The notes under the pieces are model-generated. The model saw only the letters and a list, made by a program, of their open reading frames with translations, was not told the DNA's origin and did not search any database. The translations under genes were made by a program, and so were the position numbers. DNA of 64,000 nucleotides, taken from contig OX246747.1 of assembly GCA_945910005.1 (NCBI GenBank), forward strand, positions 4,636,670 to 4,700,669. Direction: 5' to 3'. Position 1 is the stretch's first letter. Each line of letters starts with the position of its first letter. This document shows, piece after piece, positions 54,050-64,000 of the stretch. The stretch comes from Isoperla grammatica (Eukaryota > Arthropoda > Insecta > Plecoptera > Perlodidae).

Positions 54050-54329
54050 TGGCCAATGCTGTTCTCTCCCATTCAGGTAAATACATAAGTAGGGACCAAA
54101 AGGCATACTCTTTTTTTATCTCCCATCATTTTATTTCAATTTGTGCATTGTTTTCATTAAAACCGTATCAACTTGTAGCCTAGGGTTTAAATGTCAATTA
54201 CAGTTTTGTCTAGTTTAGGTTGAAAAGTCTAGACATTAATCTCACAATGTCGCTATCAGGTAGCCTTAGCCCTAAAAAAGAGCTAGTTTAGCATAAGGAG
54301 AGGATGTAGCAGCTCACGTGTGATGCTAC

Positions 54330-54540
54330 AAGGCAAACAAGCCTACACGTGCTCCGCATCCTGAAGTCGAGGCCCGACTAAGTGCGGCTGAATTCAGAGC
54401 CCAGTGGGATGAGTTCCTACTGGAGGTTTCTCGGAGGCAGGCCCTAGCAGAGGAAGCCTTCGAGAAAGAGCGTCGCTGTCTGGTGTTAAGGCAAATGCGT
54501 GAGAAGCATGACCTTGAGTGCAAGCGGTTGGGGAAGTGAG
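54330..54540 (+). pseudogene. Coiled-coil C-terminal fragment
   Basis: Reads HPEVEARLSAAEFRAQWDEF, LLEVSRRQALAEEAFEKERR then LRQMREKHDLECKRLGK and a stop. It resembles C-terminal helices of Myb/SANT-like transposon partner proteins; no DNA-binding domain is attached. Confidence 0.35.
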
Positions 54541-54672
54541 AGGTGGATGTGGCAGTCACTGTACCCGTTTGATGCAGTGCAGTGCTGAATATTATATTCA
54601 GTATGCCATTTCCAACTGTTGTGTTGTGCACGAACCTATGTCTGGATGACGCACTGTATTACATTGCGTGGA

Positions 54673-54974
54673 TGATATTTGGGCTTAACGTCTCATATTT
54701 TTGCAACGAGGCTAATCGAGACAATGAGTGGGTGATATATGAAGATGCAATAGAGGGCTGTTTGGAGGAAAGGGGCAAGTGGGAGGGTGGGGAGGATAGG
54801 TGAAGAGGGAGGAAAAGAGAGTGGGGAGGATGTGGACTGCACTTCGTCTGACTTCTCCTCGACCAGTCCGGCTAAGGTGGCCCTACCAGAAGCATACGCT
54901 TCCGCCGGCATAGCTCTCGGGATCAACAAAGCACGCAAACCTGCCCACCACGATAAGGTAGCACCCTGGGCAGG
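54673..54974 (-). mobile_element. HT SINE, short body, head X, with target duplication
   Basis: Flanked by TACATTGCGTGGA at 54660-54672 and 54975-54987 (13 bp, perfect). Confidence 0.95.
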
Positions 54975-55202
54975 TACATTGCGTGGAATAAAATGGAATC
55001 TCCGAAGGAACCATCAACCGCCGGAAGCCGTGAGGAGCTGCAAGAAATGTCAGAATTAAGCAGGTTGTTCAACCCGTTTCCGACAACTTCAAGCAAACAA
55101 GTCAAGGGAACAAATGCGTCGACAGGAAATCCATCGAGCGACTACTCACCAAGTTGCAGTGAAGGAGAATCAGGCTCTTCCAAAAGTGACTAATATTATA
55201 CT

Positions 55203-55502
55203 TTTGATTATTTGGGCTTAACGTCTCACACCCTTGCAACGAGGCCAATCGAGACAATGAGTGGGTGATACATGAAGATGAAATATGGGGCTGTTTGGAG
55301 GAAAAGGGCAAGCAGGAGGGCGCGTGAGGAAAGGGAAAAGGGGACGAAAGGGGATAGGGGTGTGGACTGCACTTCGTCTGACTTCTCCTCCTCGACCAGT
55401 CCGGCTAGGGTGGCCCTACCAGAAGCATACGCTTCCGCCGGCATAGCTCCAGGAATCATCAAAGCACACAAACCTGCCCACCACGATAAGTCCCTGGGCA
55501 GG
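55203..55502 (-). mobile_element. HT SINE, short body, head X, with target duplication
   Basis: Flanked by ACTAATATTATACT at 55189-55202 and 55503-55516 (14 bp, perfect). The head has CCAGGAATCATC in place of the usual CGGGATCAAC. Confidence 0.95.
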
Positions 55503-55742
55503 ACTAATATTATACTAACTACTTACTAACTTACACAATCACTTATATTACAGTATATACATACTGTTATAGTTTATTATAATATTAACATGCAACCAAT
55601 AAACACGTAAACTAACTTACACAGCTTCACTAATTTTTAATCATCGATTACTTCCATCCCTTACTTCACCTTTCCCCCATTTAGTGCAATATACATAACT
55701 TGTTGGCCTAGAACATGACCATTCCTCATTGCACTCGTGTCT

Positions 55743-56463
55743 ACCATGCCAGTCATTTTACGAATCATTTATACAACTTATATCATCACAAATTAAAAGA
55801 ATACAAGAAATAACCACTCAACAATCTGAGTCAGTCGAATGGCAGTCCAGTCGACTAGTCCGAAAAACCTCGTCCACAGCCAATCATTAGTTCCGAAAAT
55901 GAATACTACCAGACCAGATTCATACATCAACACCCGAATATTTAAACCGTTCAAGGGAAACTTTCAAACAAAGAGAGGTAGGTTAACAAATCAAATATTT
56001 CTTTAAAGACAAGTTAATTATTTTGAAAATGTAGTTTATTTATAACTCACAATCATTTTAGTATAGCACGTGTTTTAGGGGCTTGAGTGGTAATAAAAGC
56101 CTGTAAGTACTCTCCAAAAAATTAATCAGGGTGTTAATACAAGACGTTGAAAATGACAGAGCAGGGAACCGACACCTTAAAGTATATCTACGGGGTCAAC
56201 AAGTCTATAACCTACAACACCAGCTAGTAGAACATCAAGAATTAGCCAAACAAACTAGGCCTAGCCCTTTATGTGCGCAGAAACCGGACCCACAACCACT
56301 TTAAATAGGCCTACCAGCACAGATCGTCGGCCGCCTTGCGGTAAATAATACAACTGCATCTTCCAGATTAAGATTTGCGGCTGCTGACCATTAATGCCCG
56401 GTACCCCGGATCAACGGGCGATGCATTTGTATGGGGAAACTCGGCATGCAAACGTGAGCTCGC
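55743..56463 (+). pseudogene. YqaJ-like transposon fragment, copy 2
   Basis: Parallel to 15957-16803 along its whole length: CCAGTCATTTTACGAATCAT, GAGTCAGTCGAATGGCAGTC, CAACACCCGAATATTTAAAC and GTAAATAATACAACTGCATC. It lacks about 80 bp relative to copy 1, between two TAGGCCTACCA-type repeats. It carries the same YqaJ-like N-terminal motif region with further frameshifts. Confidence 0.6.
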
Positions 56464-56560
56464 TGGTCGGTACTACGGGACTGTTGTGAACCAGTTGGTT
56501 GTTTTTTCACGGATTCTTATTGCAACTCTTATTTCAATTGTGGATTGGCCTTGATATACA

Positions 56561-56773
56561 ATGAAAGAAGTCAATCAAGATAACAGCAGTATCTCCAACG
56601 GTCATGATAGCGACCCAACCTTCAATGCTAGCGGGCATGATAGTGCAGACTACGATGCTAGCGGGCATGATAGTGCAGACTACGATGCTAGCGGCCATGA
56701 TAGTGCCGACTACAATGCTGTTGCTGCTAATGCCCCTAGACTTGTGTCTTCTGCTATCGTTGAAGCGTTATGA
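56561..56773 (+). CDS. Small ORF with a 30 bp coding repeat
   Basis: 70 codons from ATG 56561: MKEVNQDNSSISNGHDSD, then about three copies of the decapeptide ASGHDSADYD, then NAVAANAPRLVSSAIVEAL and a stop. It might be the N-terminal exon of a transposon or host gene. A similar layout (acidic lead, then GNAAVQRAIIEYFRHLH) occurs at 58965-59110. Not recognised. Confidence 0.3.
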   Translation: MKEVNQDNSSISNGHDSDPTFNASGHDSADYDASGHDSADYDASGHDSADYNAVAANAPRLVSSAIVEAL

Positions 56774-57039
56774 AATCGCATATCACTGGCGCCTGACATC
56801 CGTGTGATTCCACTGTACTTGGAAGCTAACTACCCAATATTAACGATAAATTACTAAATATACTTAGTCGTCTCCATTCATTATGACTGTGTCAGCATCC
56901 TCATTATTACAAAACTCATCACTTAATTAGCATACACCGTTAAACTCTTACTGCCTAGTTTACATGTGAATTTATTCTGGATTTTCAGGTTGATATTGAT
57001 ACACCTTGGTTGATATGTGACCAGTTAGTTTAAAAAAAT
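56774..57039. other. Intergenic, nothing recognised
   Basis: AT-rich spacer. Confidence 0.4.
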
Positions 57040-57360
57040 GTGTACATAATTGTAATTTACCATTCACCCTGTTCATCTCATGATGTATTCTTACACTCTT
57101 TTGAAATTTTGTGTGAAAAATACCATTCGTTAAAAGGAAACATTATAAAAACAGGTGATTTCAATATAAATATGTTAAAAGATACAAATCACGCTAGAAG
57201 ACTTAATCAAATAATTAAATTATATGCATGTGTTAATAGCCCTACTAGAATATGTGAAACTAGTAGCACGATGATAGATTTAGTTATAACGACAGACCAT
57301 GGCCTTGATGTTCATGTGGTATCTCAGCCAACCATTACGGACCATGAATGAATTGATTCA
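57040..57360 (+). pseudogene. LINE APE endonuclease fragment
   Basis: Reads VIYHSPCSSHDVFLHSFEIL, NIIKTGDFNINMLKDTNHAR, SPTRICETSSTMIDLVITTD and PTITDHE. The GDFN, TRI..SST.IDLV and SDH-like (TDH) blocks are those of CR1/Jockey/L2-type LINE endonucleases. N-terminal endonuclease part and RT are absent. Confidence 0.8.
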
Positions 57361-57430
57361 GATTAATTTAACTAATCATACTAATGATGTGCAAGGAAAG
57401 CATACTATTATGGGGATTATGTAAAGTGTA

Positions 57431-57729
57431 GATTGATGATTGATTAATGGGGCTTAACGTCTCATATTTATGCAACGATGGCTAATCGAGACGATGAGCG
57501 GGTGATAATGAAGATGAGAAAGATGATAATGAAGAATAAAGCCACATCTGAATCAGATCCATTGTACGTCGCGTGAGTCGTCATACGGGAGTCCAGCAAG
57601 GGAGGGCAGGGCCAAGTGGGAGGAGAAATATTCAATGGGACAGTGGGGGGGAAAGGGGATTGGGGTGTGGACTGCACTTCGTCTGACTTCTCCTCCTCGA
57701 CCAGCCTCCTCTTTTCGTCGCCTCTTAAA
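57431..57729 (-). mobile_element. HT SINE with a mixed X/Y head
   Basis: Long body, then head X to CCTCCTCGACCAG, then at once CTCTTTTCGTCGCCTCTTA, which is head Y sequence. The join looks like recombination or template switching between the two heads. Confidence 0.85.
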
Positions 57730-57839
57730 ATATTGAAGGGTATCCTTTATGTAGTAATGTAGTAATGTGTAGTAATGTAATGTGTAGTAAAAAGTAGTAT
57801 GTAGTAATGTTGTGAAGATGGAAACCAGACAGGGCGTCT

Positions 57840-58790
57840 AATCGCTTATATGTTTGTCATGGCTGAAACAGAACTTATGAAAGGAAGGGCTTTTGAAAAG
57901 TTTTTAGAATTAAATTCATCAGTAAATGAATGTGATGTGTTGTTAATGAACAAGTGTCAGGTTGAGTTTAATGTTGTTGGTCGTTGTCTCCCTAAATGTC
58001 AAATTCTCTATTGTACATTCCATGTATTGAAAGTATTCAAAGAGCGTGTAAGGTCATTACATGGTAGTTGAACAACTAACAAATTACTATTTAAGAATAT
58101 GCAACAGCTGTTGAACAGTGATAGTCAAGAACTTTACGAACATCTTGATGAATTCAAAAACATTGCTCCACCTTCATCACATGAGTATTTTCTGGAAAAC
58201 TGGGATTTCTGCCGGGACCGATGGGCAACTTACGCGAAAAACAAATTGGGAAAAGCTTATCTTGGAAATAACACTAACAATAGACTAGAAAGTCACAATC
58301 AAAAGTAAGAAAAATATGTCTTGCCTTCCGACCATCTCCCTGCAGCAGTGACAGGATTACTTTAATTTAATACATTCATTCTGTAGATAACTCGCTAGGA
58401 AATGCTGCCTTGAATGAGCTAAAACCATCCCATGATACGCTGCGTCGTGACGAGGTTCACCTTAATATATCTACAATATGCACAGCTGATAATTCTAATT
58501 CCACTCACTAATTGAAAAGGCAAAAGACAACGGTTACAATTTCGACAGTATTAGTATGCATGTTTCTACTCGAAAGAAATGGTATACCATCAATAACGAT
58601 TATACCAAGCGTAGCCTACATGTTCATTCAGCATTCAAAACAAACTTCCTTGCATACTTACATATATTTAAAGCTAGAATTGATATGGGACTGCAGGTTT
58701 TTGAAGAACACCTTGTTAACACTAGATGGAAAGAAGAGACTTTCGTGAACAACTGCCAGTCTCGACTGGTGCCTAAAGTTTGTCTGTAAC
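57840..58790 (+). pseudogene. ZSWIM/MULE transposase, third copy, broken
   Basis: 57850-58068 encodes KGRAFEKFLELNSSVNECDV and LPKCQILYCTFHVLKVFKER (the C.FH motif). 58099-58305 encodes YFLENWDFCRDRWATYAKNK and TNNRLESHNQK (NN..ES). 58500-58790 encodes a SWIM-like region with the cysteines mostly lost (KKWYTINNDYTKR, HLVNTRWKEETF). More diverged than the other two copies. Confidence 0.65.
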
Positions 58791-59384
58791 CAATGTTCCA
58801 GATTGTTCACGGCTGCATATTGAGCAGCCAACGACAGAGGGTAGGAACTGTATTAATACATACATGTATTATTTTAACAAGTTTTGAGCCTAGAGATAAA
58901 GAAATGGGGTAGGCCTGGCCCTATTTGTAGGCCTAGCGCGTAGACCCAATCTGGCCGTCAATATGAGTGAACCATAGTCGCCCCTCGATCCAGAGATTCC
59001 TCTAATAGACGAACATCACGACGATGTAGGCCTACCCATCAATGGTCCCGACCAGGGAGGTAATGCTGCTGTTCAAAGAGCCATCATTGAATACTTCCGA
59101 CACCTTCATTAGGCATTCTAATTGATCCCTTTGTGGCGATTCCATCCGCTTTTTAGTTTTTATGTTTTCTAAGATGTGGTCAGAATCTAAGATGTAGACC
59201 TACTTTAAAAATTATAATCTACTATATCAATTGTTCTAGTATTCATCTAATGGTTTAATGGTATTATTTCTAGCTTTGTACTGGCAAACGGTAAAAAACT
59301 TAGAACAAAGGATTCAGTAGATTATGATTTATATACGATATATCTGATCGCGGATAGTCCCAACTCAGCTGCCCGGGGCTTGTT
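58791..59384. other. Spacer with a short unrecognised acidic ORF
   Basis: 58980-59110 reads LDPEIPLIDEHHDDVGLPIN then GNAAVQRAIIEYFRHLH. It may be a 5' exon scrap of a transposon. TAGGCCTA octamers are present. Confidence 0.25.
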
Positions 59385-59600
59385 GGATGTTTTATGTAGG
59401 TACGTGCGCCGATACTAGATGGTATCGTGCGCACTGGTCGGCTATCCGTACACGGGCTGCAGAGAAGAACCAATAACAACGTGGAATCGTTCCATAGGAA
59501 CCTGCTACGGAGGATGAAAATCAGTCCGAATGTATGGATTTGCATTAGTAAGTTTAACGGGGGTACCATCACCACTCAAAATATCCGTTCGCAGCTCGCC
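59385..59600 (+). pseudogene. FLYWCH/MULE-type transposase fragment
   Basis: Reads NNNVESFHRNLLRRMKISPN then VWICISKFNGGTITTQNIRS, matching the 36.7 kb fragment and the NN.VE.FHR.L motif. Confidence 0.5.
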
Positions 59601-59732
59601 AGTTAAAAGGGAATTATAATAGGTTGCGAGAAAAGTGATCTGATCTTAGAATAAGGCCCATGAAGTTAGGCCCCCCACCCCCCCCAACCAACAATGTTAA
59701 CACTAACTGCCAAAACGTGACGATTGTTTGAT

Positions 59733-59835
59733 AGATATTTGGGCTTGGAGCCCACCTAATCCCCAAATTGGGGGCTCTTTGGAGGAAAGGGGCAACTAGG
59801 AGGGCGCGTGAGGAAAGGGGAAAGGGGAGGGTTAG
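59733..59835 (-). mobile_element. HT SINE, short-body fragment, degenerate
   Basis: ATATTTGGGCTTGGAGCC, then CTCTTTGGAGGAAAGGGGCA and GGAGGGCGCGTGAGGAAAGG. The middle of the tail module has been lost. Confidence 0.7.
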
Positions 59836-60119
59836 TGCTAATAAGTAGAGTTGGGTTCGGGAAGTGTGTGATATATATATATTCAAACACGATATAGATA
59901 GATATATTAATAAAATATTGTAGGAGGGCTAACTACACGGACCTACTAGAACTTAAATGCTTTCTTTCTAGGCCTATATATACTTTTTATGAAGACAATG
60001 AGATACATTGTTGTGAGTTCTTCTAAATAAGCCTCATTGCTTGTGTGTCTTTTGTAATTATTATTCAGCAGTTTAAATGCACCATCTTATAGTCCTCAGA
60101 CAAACTCGTACGTACCGAC

Positions 60120-60701
60120 CAGATAGACCCGTGAGTCTACCCTGGTTGCGAGGTGGGAGGAAATACGGGAGTGGCTACGGGATAGATACCTGCTCCAGGA
60201 TGCCGCCATACGAAGGGCCAATGAGGAACTGGCCAAAGGTAGACTCAACGCAGTAGAATTCTTAAACCGGAACTTAGCACTGTGCCATCATTGGGGCATT
60301 CTTCTGCCACTAGTGGAGTTAGTCCCACTCGCAGTGCCAACGTTTCTGGGGATGGAACTAGCCATGGAACTGCTAGAAATAGGTTGGGAGCTGTCTGTGA
60401 GGAACACCAGCTTCGAATGTCGCAGCTCAAGTCGACACAAGAGCAGAAAGACGAGCTGCACGACATTCGAATGCGTGAAGCCAGAGCCGACATGGACGCT
60501 GTTCTATCACAAGCCCGTGCCGATGCTGCTCGGGAGCGAGCCGAGGTAGCTCGGGCCGAGATCCCGTCGGTCGAACTCCGGATTTTAAAGGCCCGAGCCC
60601 GGTTCGAGGCGGCCCGAGCTACCAGGGAAGAGGAACACCTGGAGTTTGACCACGTGCATCGGAGTCGAGCCAGACCAGGAAGAAAAAGATCACCCCTGTA
60701 G
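60120..60701 (+). pseudogene. Arg/Ala-rich coiled-coil protein fragment
   Basis: 60140-60280 reads ARWEEIREWLRDRYLLQDAA and NEELAKGRLNAVEFL. After a frame change 60400-60698 reads HQLRMSQLKSTQEQKDELHD, EARADMDAVLSQARADAARE and RARFEAARATREEEHLEFDH, with stop at 60699. Long amphipathic helices, GC-rich codons unlike the flanks. Function unknown; transposon partner protein likely. Confidence 0.4.
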
Positions 60702-60839
60702 TGTTTAATAGTTTTTCTATGCTAGTGCTTGCTTTTCTTCTATATTATTATTGTCCTTCTATGCCTTTTAAGTTATTTCATAATTACCCACGCTTCTTTT
60801 TTACATCAGTTTTCTTGTTTTCGTGTAACTTTGGCTAAT

Positions 60840-61205
60840 CGAGACTTTGGCTGTACGGGACGCCAACAACGCCTGGTTGTTGCACTCTACTGGTGCAGAA
60901 CAGAGAAACTTTACACCAACAAAACAAAGAGGTCCATTATAGACCTAAGACGGATACTATCTCGTACCGATAACGCGATATTAGGCCATCACTTGTATTC
61001 TCTCACGCATACTGTCAAGTTTGTCTGTCGCTGTCAATTGTTGGTTTTGCCACCATTAACCATACTATTTCCTTTTATTCCCTTGTAAATTTTTTTGTAT
61101 TTCTACTTAGTAATATTAGGTTTGATGTAAGAGAAGGCCCAACTGGCCTGATCACGCCTGAAAATAAAGACATTTATCTTTCTATCTATCTATCTATCTA
61201 TTTTT
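60840..61205 (+). mobile_element. LINE-like 3' end with (ATCT)n tail
   Basis: Ends GCCTGAAAATAAAGACATTT then (ATCT)n at about 61175-61202, a typical non-LTR 3' terminus. Upstream sequence has no clear ORF. GGCTAATCGAGAC at 60834-60846 also occurs in the HT tail module. Confidence 0.55.
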
Positions 61206-61404
61206 TCTCCTTCTGCACAACCCTGTTATATTACATCAAGCAGGAAGCAGCACAGCCGTAAACCATACGTCCACTATAATATTGCTCCAACCCCTCTCAC
61301 AGAAATACAGTCAACTTTCTCTGGCCACCCCGGCCTCGGCGGATCCACTGATTAAATAGTTAGGTCATATATCAATTGTTGTTTTTGCTTTGTTATAGAT
61401 TATG

Positions 61405-61702
61405 ATTGATAAATATTTGGGCTTAACGTCTCATATATTTGCAACTTGGCTAATCGAGACGGTGATTGGAGGAAATATGAAAATTAACTAGCGGGCTGTT
61501 GGGAGGAACGGGGCAAATAGGAGAGCGGGGAGGAAAACGGAGTGGGGACGATGTGGACTGCACTTCGTCCTACTTCTCCTCGAGCAGTCTGGCCAGCTAC
61601 AGTGGCCCTACCAGAAGCATACGCTTCCGCCGGCATAGCTCTCAGGATGCACAAACCACGCAAAGCTGCCCACCACGATAAGGCAGCAGTCCCTGGGCAG
61701 GA
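61405..61702 (-). mobile_element. HT SINE, short body, head X, with target duplication
   Basis: Flanked by TTATAGATTATGA (about 61393-61405) and TTATAGATCATGA (about 61704-61716), one mismatch. The head has several substitutions (older copy). Confidence 0.88.
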
Positions 61703-61829
61703 TTTATAGATCATGAAATATCCATCAACTGGCATCAACACCGAAGATAATGTTCCTACCCCCATCACGTGGCCATATTTTGTGCCGATCGACGAGTTGT
61801 TATCCTCCCGACACACCATAAACCCACTT

Positions 61830-62273
61830 TAAGTCAAAAATGTATCGATACCTTTGAGTGCTTTATCCTCTTCATCTTCCATTCCATTTTCCCCTTTATC
61901 GTCAAACTCTTCCCTGTGAGCCAGCACGCCATTTTACACAAATACATATATTTAAACGCAAAGAATGTTCCTAGCCCTTCGTCACATCTGTTCTCCTCCG
62001 TCCCCTATGAGTCAAATACACATGAGTCTACATTTGTGGAGCCTGCACTGGAGAAGACACGGTGCCTGCCACACTCGTCGAGCGAGAACGAAGCTATTCC
62101 TCTTCGCGCCAAGACGGTCAAGCCCACGAACAAGAAAAACGTTCGAAGAGGATCCGATTTTCACATTTCTAAGAGAGCAGGCTGTTCAGGACCAGCGAAA
62201 TACTAACAAACTTGTCACTGTATTAGATAATATCTTAAAATATAAAAAGACTCCTAACGCCGACAAACATTAA
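61830..62273 (+). pseudogene. Unrecognised ORF remnant
   Basis: One frame (to 62206) and another (to 62271) are open. The latter ends EEDPIFTFLREQAVQDQRNT then NKLVTVLDNILKYKKTPNAD, a helical C-terminus resembling Myb/MADF-type proteins. Weak. Confidence 0.25.
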
Positions 62274-62521
62274 AAAAGTTTTTTTGATTTCGTATCCCAG
62301 ATTCCCTTAATACCTTATTACAATCGGGCCGTGTTTTCATTATTCCGTTGTTACGACGCCACTGGTGCCACTGCGGCAAGCTGCCCCACAGGTGGTGAAT
62401 TAGTTTTATATCGTGTAAGATCCTTAAACTCCGATTCTACATTGACCATGCGCCATCAATTACTTTAATACTAAAGGAGTTGGAACTTGCTATGGGCTAG
62501 AACCTCGTTTACATTACTCGT

Positions 62522-62808
62522 TTGATTGATCAATGAGGCTTAACGTCTCATATTTGTGCAACGATGGCTAAGCGAGACGATGAGCGGGTGGTAATGAAGA
62601 TGATGATGAAGAATAAAGCCACATCCGAATCAGATTGATTGCATGTCGCGTAGGTCGTCAAACGGGAGTCCAAAAAGGGAGGGCAGGGCCAAGTGGGAGG
62701 AGAATTATTCAGTTGGACAGAGGGAGGGAAAGGGACAGGGTCTCCTTTCGTCGCTTCTAACGACTAACAGAGTCACTCTGGGTAAATTCTTCCCCAGGCT
62801 CAGACGGG
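62522..62808 (-). mobile_element. HT SINE, head Y, full-length
   Basis: GATTGATCAATGAGGCTTAA tail, long body with a short internal deletion, head Y ending CCAGGCTCAGACGGG. Confidence 0.88.
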
Positions 62809-62984
62809 CTGTAGCCTATGGTTACTATGGCCGTTTTCAGTTAAATTTCAACTAATGCTTGTAACTCTAGTTCCACTGTGGTTGCTAGATTAACGTAATT
62901 AAACTAGTTCTTAGGCCTGAGTCTGAATGCACTAACCTATACAATATGTGAGTAAATAGGGCCTACTACCAAACAAAGCTAAAA

Positions 62985-63192
62985 TAACATTATTGGGTAA
63001 ATCAGAGAATACACAGTGGAAAACACAAAAAGAGTTTCAGATGATGCCCTAGAGGCCATAGCGGAAGCGGAAAGGTCAAAACGAGTCGACAACTGTGAAA
63101 AACTAATAAGAGAGACTTGGGCCACAGAAATGGGCACAGATACCCGGGGAGATGAGCCAATAATCATAAGCCTTCATGCAAGCGATGACTGA
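62985..63192 (+). pseudogene. Unrecognised ORF remnant
   Basis: One frame reads KRVSDDALEAIAEAERSKRV then LIRETWATEMGTDTRGDEPI and a stop near 63190, followed by a 13 bp tandem GATGACTGACAGC. No family recognised. Confidence 0.25.
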
Positions 63193-63412
63193 CAGCGATG
63201 ACTGACAGACGAGGATGATGACGAGCTTTGACGGTTCCGTTATGAAGCTAGAACAAACTGACATTTTTAAATAGAACAGTCTGCAAATGCTGCTATGGAT
63301 AATTTATTTACACCTTGTTATTAGTTGATAGTATGATAATTTATTTGTATATATATGGATTCGTTTTCTACCGGTATATTCCGCCACTTGTGTGAGTATA
63401 CTGGTGCAGACC

Positions 63413-63656
63413 GAAGTCTGTCACCCATTGCTCGACGTTCCGCCAGAATTATATCTGGCTGGCTGGTTCACGAGTCGCTATCACGACCTTCTCAATCAAG
63501 AGCCTAACGTCAACTGACTATTGTATTGTCAGCCAAGGCGCGCGTTGTCTGTATACCCACTGCTGTAGAAGGTGGTGGTGCGGGGCGGCGCGGTTCTATT
63601 GTTAATTTAGATGGCTGGGCCATGGCTTGCCTTGGTTTCACACGAAATGGGGTCAG
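63413..63656. repeat. Dispersed repeat F, second long copy
   Basis: Parallels 39143-39440: CACCCATTGCTCGACGTTCC, GCGCGCGTTGTCTGTATACC, GGTGCGGGGCGGCGCGGTTC and GGTTTCACACGAAATGGGGT. The inverted partner arm is absent here. Confidence 0.7.
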
Positions 63657-63897
63657 ATTGATTGATTGATGTATGGGGCTTAACATCTCATATTTTTGCA
63701 ACAATGGCTAATCCAGACGATGAGCGGGTGATAGTGAAGATGAGAAAGATGATGATGAAAAATAAAGCCACACCCGAGTCAGACCCATTGTACGTCGCGT
63801 GGGTCGTCATACGGGAGTCCAGCAAGGGTGGGCAGGGCCAAGTGGGAAAAGAAATATTCAGTGGGACAGTGGGAGGGAAGGGACAGGGTCTCTTTTC
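63657..63897 (-). mobile_element. HT SINE, head Y, clipped
   Basis: (GATT)n tail, long body, head Y only to CAGGGTCTCTTTTC. LINE RT sequence starts right after. Confidence 0.88.
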
Positions 63898-64000
63898 TAA
63901 CAGCGCCCCCGGACCTGACAACTTGCATAAAGAAATGTTCAAACATCTATCTACAGCTTCAAACCAATACTTACTTAAGATGTTGAATCGCCCACTGGTG
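63898..64000 (+). pseudogene. LINE reverse transcriptase fragment, cut by window end
   Basis: Reads SAPGPDNLHKEMFKHLSTAS then LLKMLN, the (A)PGPD block of the RT finger domain in LINEs. Continues past the window. Confidence 0.65.

Noticed and set aside
10141..63942. Recurring plus-strand ORFs starting MANRDDERVIMKMRKM
   Set aside because: They are antisense to the SINE transcript and arise from repeated copies of the tail and body.

Overview
The window is repeat-saturated eukaryotic (metazoan) DNA. Evidence: GT-AG intron boundaries that join protein domains in phase, non-LTR retrotransposons with simple-sequence 3' tails, SINEs with tRNA and 5S rRNA heads, hAT, Harbinger, THAP and MULE-type DNA transposons, a Ty3/Gypsy LTR element, and three long tandem arrays. 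The mix of families suggests a marine invertebrate (lophotrochozoan or invertebrate deuterostome), but I cannot name the clade. No intact conventional host gene is certain; most recognisable coding sequence is broken transposon sequence.

Layout. 1-3.7 kb: satellite of ~180 bp monomers. 4.9-6.4 kb: a 42 bp minisatellite inside a possible exon. 6.4-9.1 kb: a broken ZSWIM/MULE transposase joined to a broken RT-RNase H element. 9.3-11.7 kb: a MADF-BESS gene interrupted by a SINE. 11.9-13.3 kb: 5S-headed SINE and a LINE 3' half. 14-17.4 kb: THAP/DDE, YqaJ-like and HARBI1-like remnants. 18.3-21.5 kb: a young, internally deleted Gypsy element with identical 197 bp LTRs and a 4 bp target duplication. 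22.3-23.2 kb: transposase C-terminus ending in a large hairpin. 25.8-26.3 kb: a MITE. 27.1-28.5 kb: an 81 bp minisatellite. 28.6-29.6 kb: RCC1-repeat pseudogene. 29.9-31.3 kb: a TTF/hAT-like ORF split by a SINE dimer. 32.7-36 kb: a palindrome cluster, a second ZSWIM/MULE and a HEEAD-motif gene. 36.9-41.5 kb: nested LINEs, hAT MITE and SINEs. 41.5-45.2 kb: a two-exon CGGBP1-type hAT transposase. 45.5-46.8 kb: a second R2/NeSL-like LINE. 46.8-52.1 kb: gene-poor. 52.4-54.1 kb: a PB1-like multi-exon pseudogene. 54-64 kb: more SINEs and transposase fragments, ending in a LINE RT cut by the window edge.

The dominant feature is a SINE-like family I call HT (head-tail). All but one copy lie with the transcript on the minus strand. 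On the plus strand a copy starts with a (GATT)n or (ATTT)n tail and the tail module GGGCTTAACGTCTCATAT ... GGCTAATCGAGAC, then a G-rich body. It ends in one of two unrelated heads: head X (ending CACGATAAGGTGGCAGTCCC then TGGGCAGG) or head Y (CGCCTCTTACGACTAGCAGA then a GAGACGGG-type end). A third, tRNA-like head carries the same tail module in the opposite orientation at 51.1 kb. Target site duplications of 11-14 bp fix the ends of several copies. Two insertions are dimers enclosed by one duplication pair. The nested insertions give a relative chronology: the hAT MITE and SINEs sit inside LINEs, and a SINE sits inside a hAT-type element that sits inside the intron of the hAT transposase gene.
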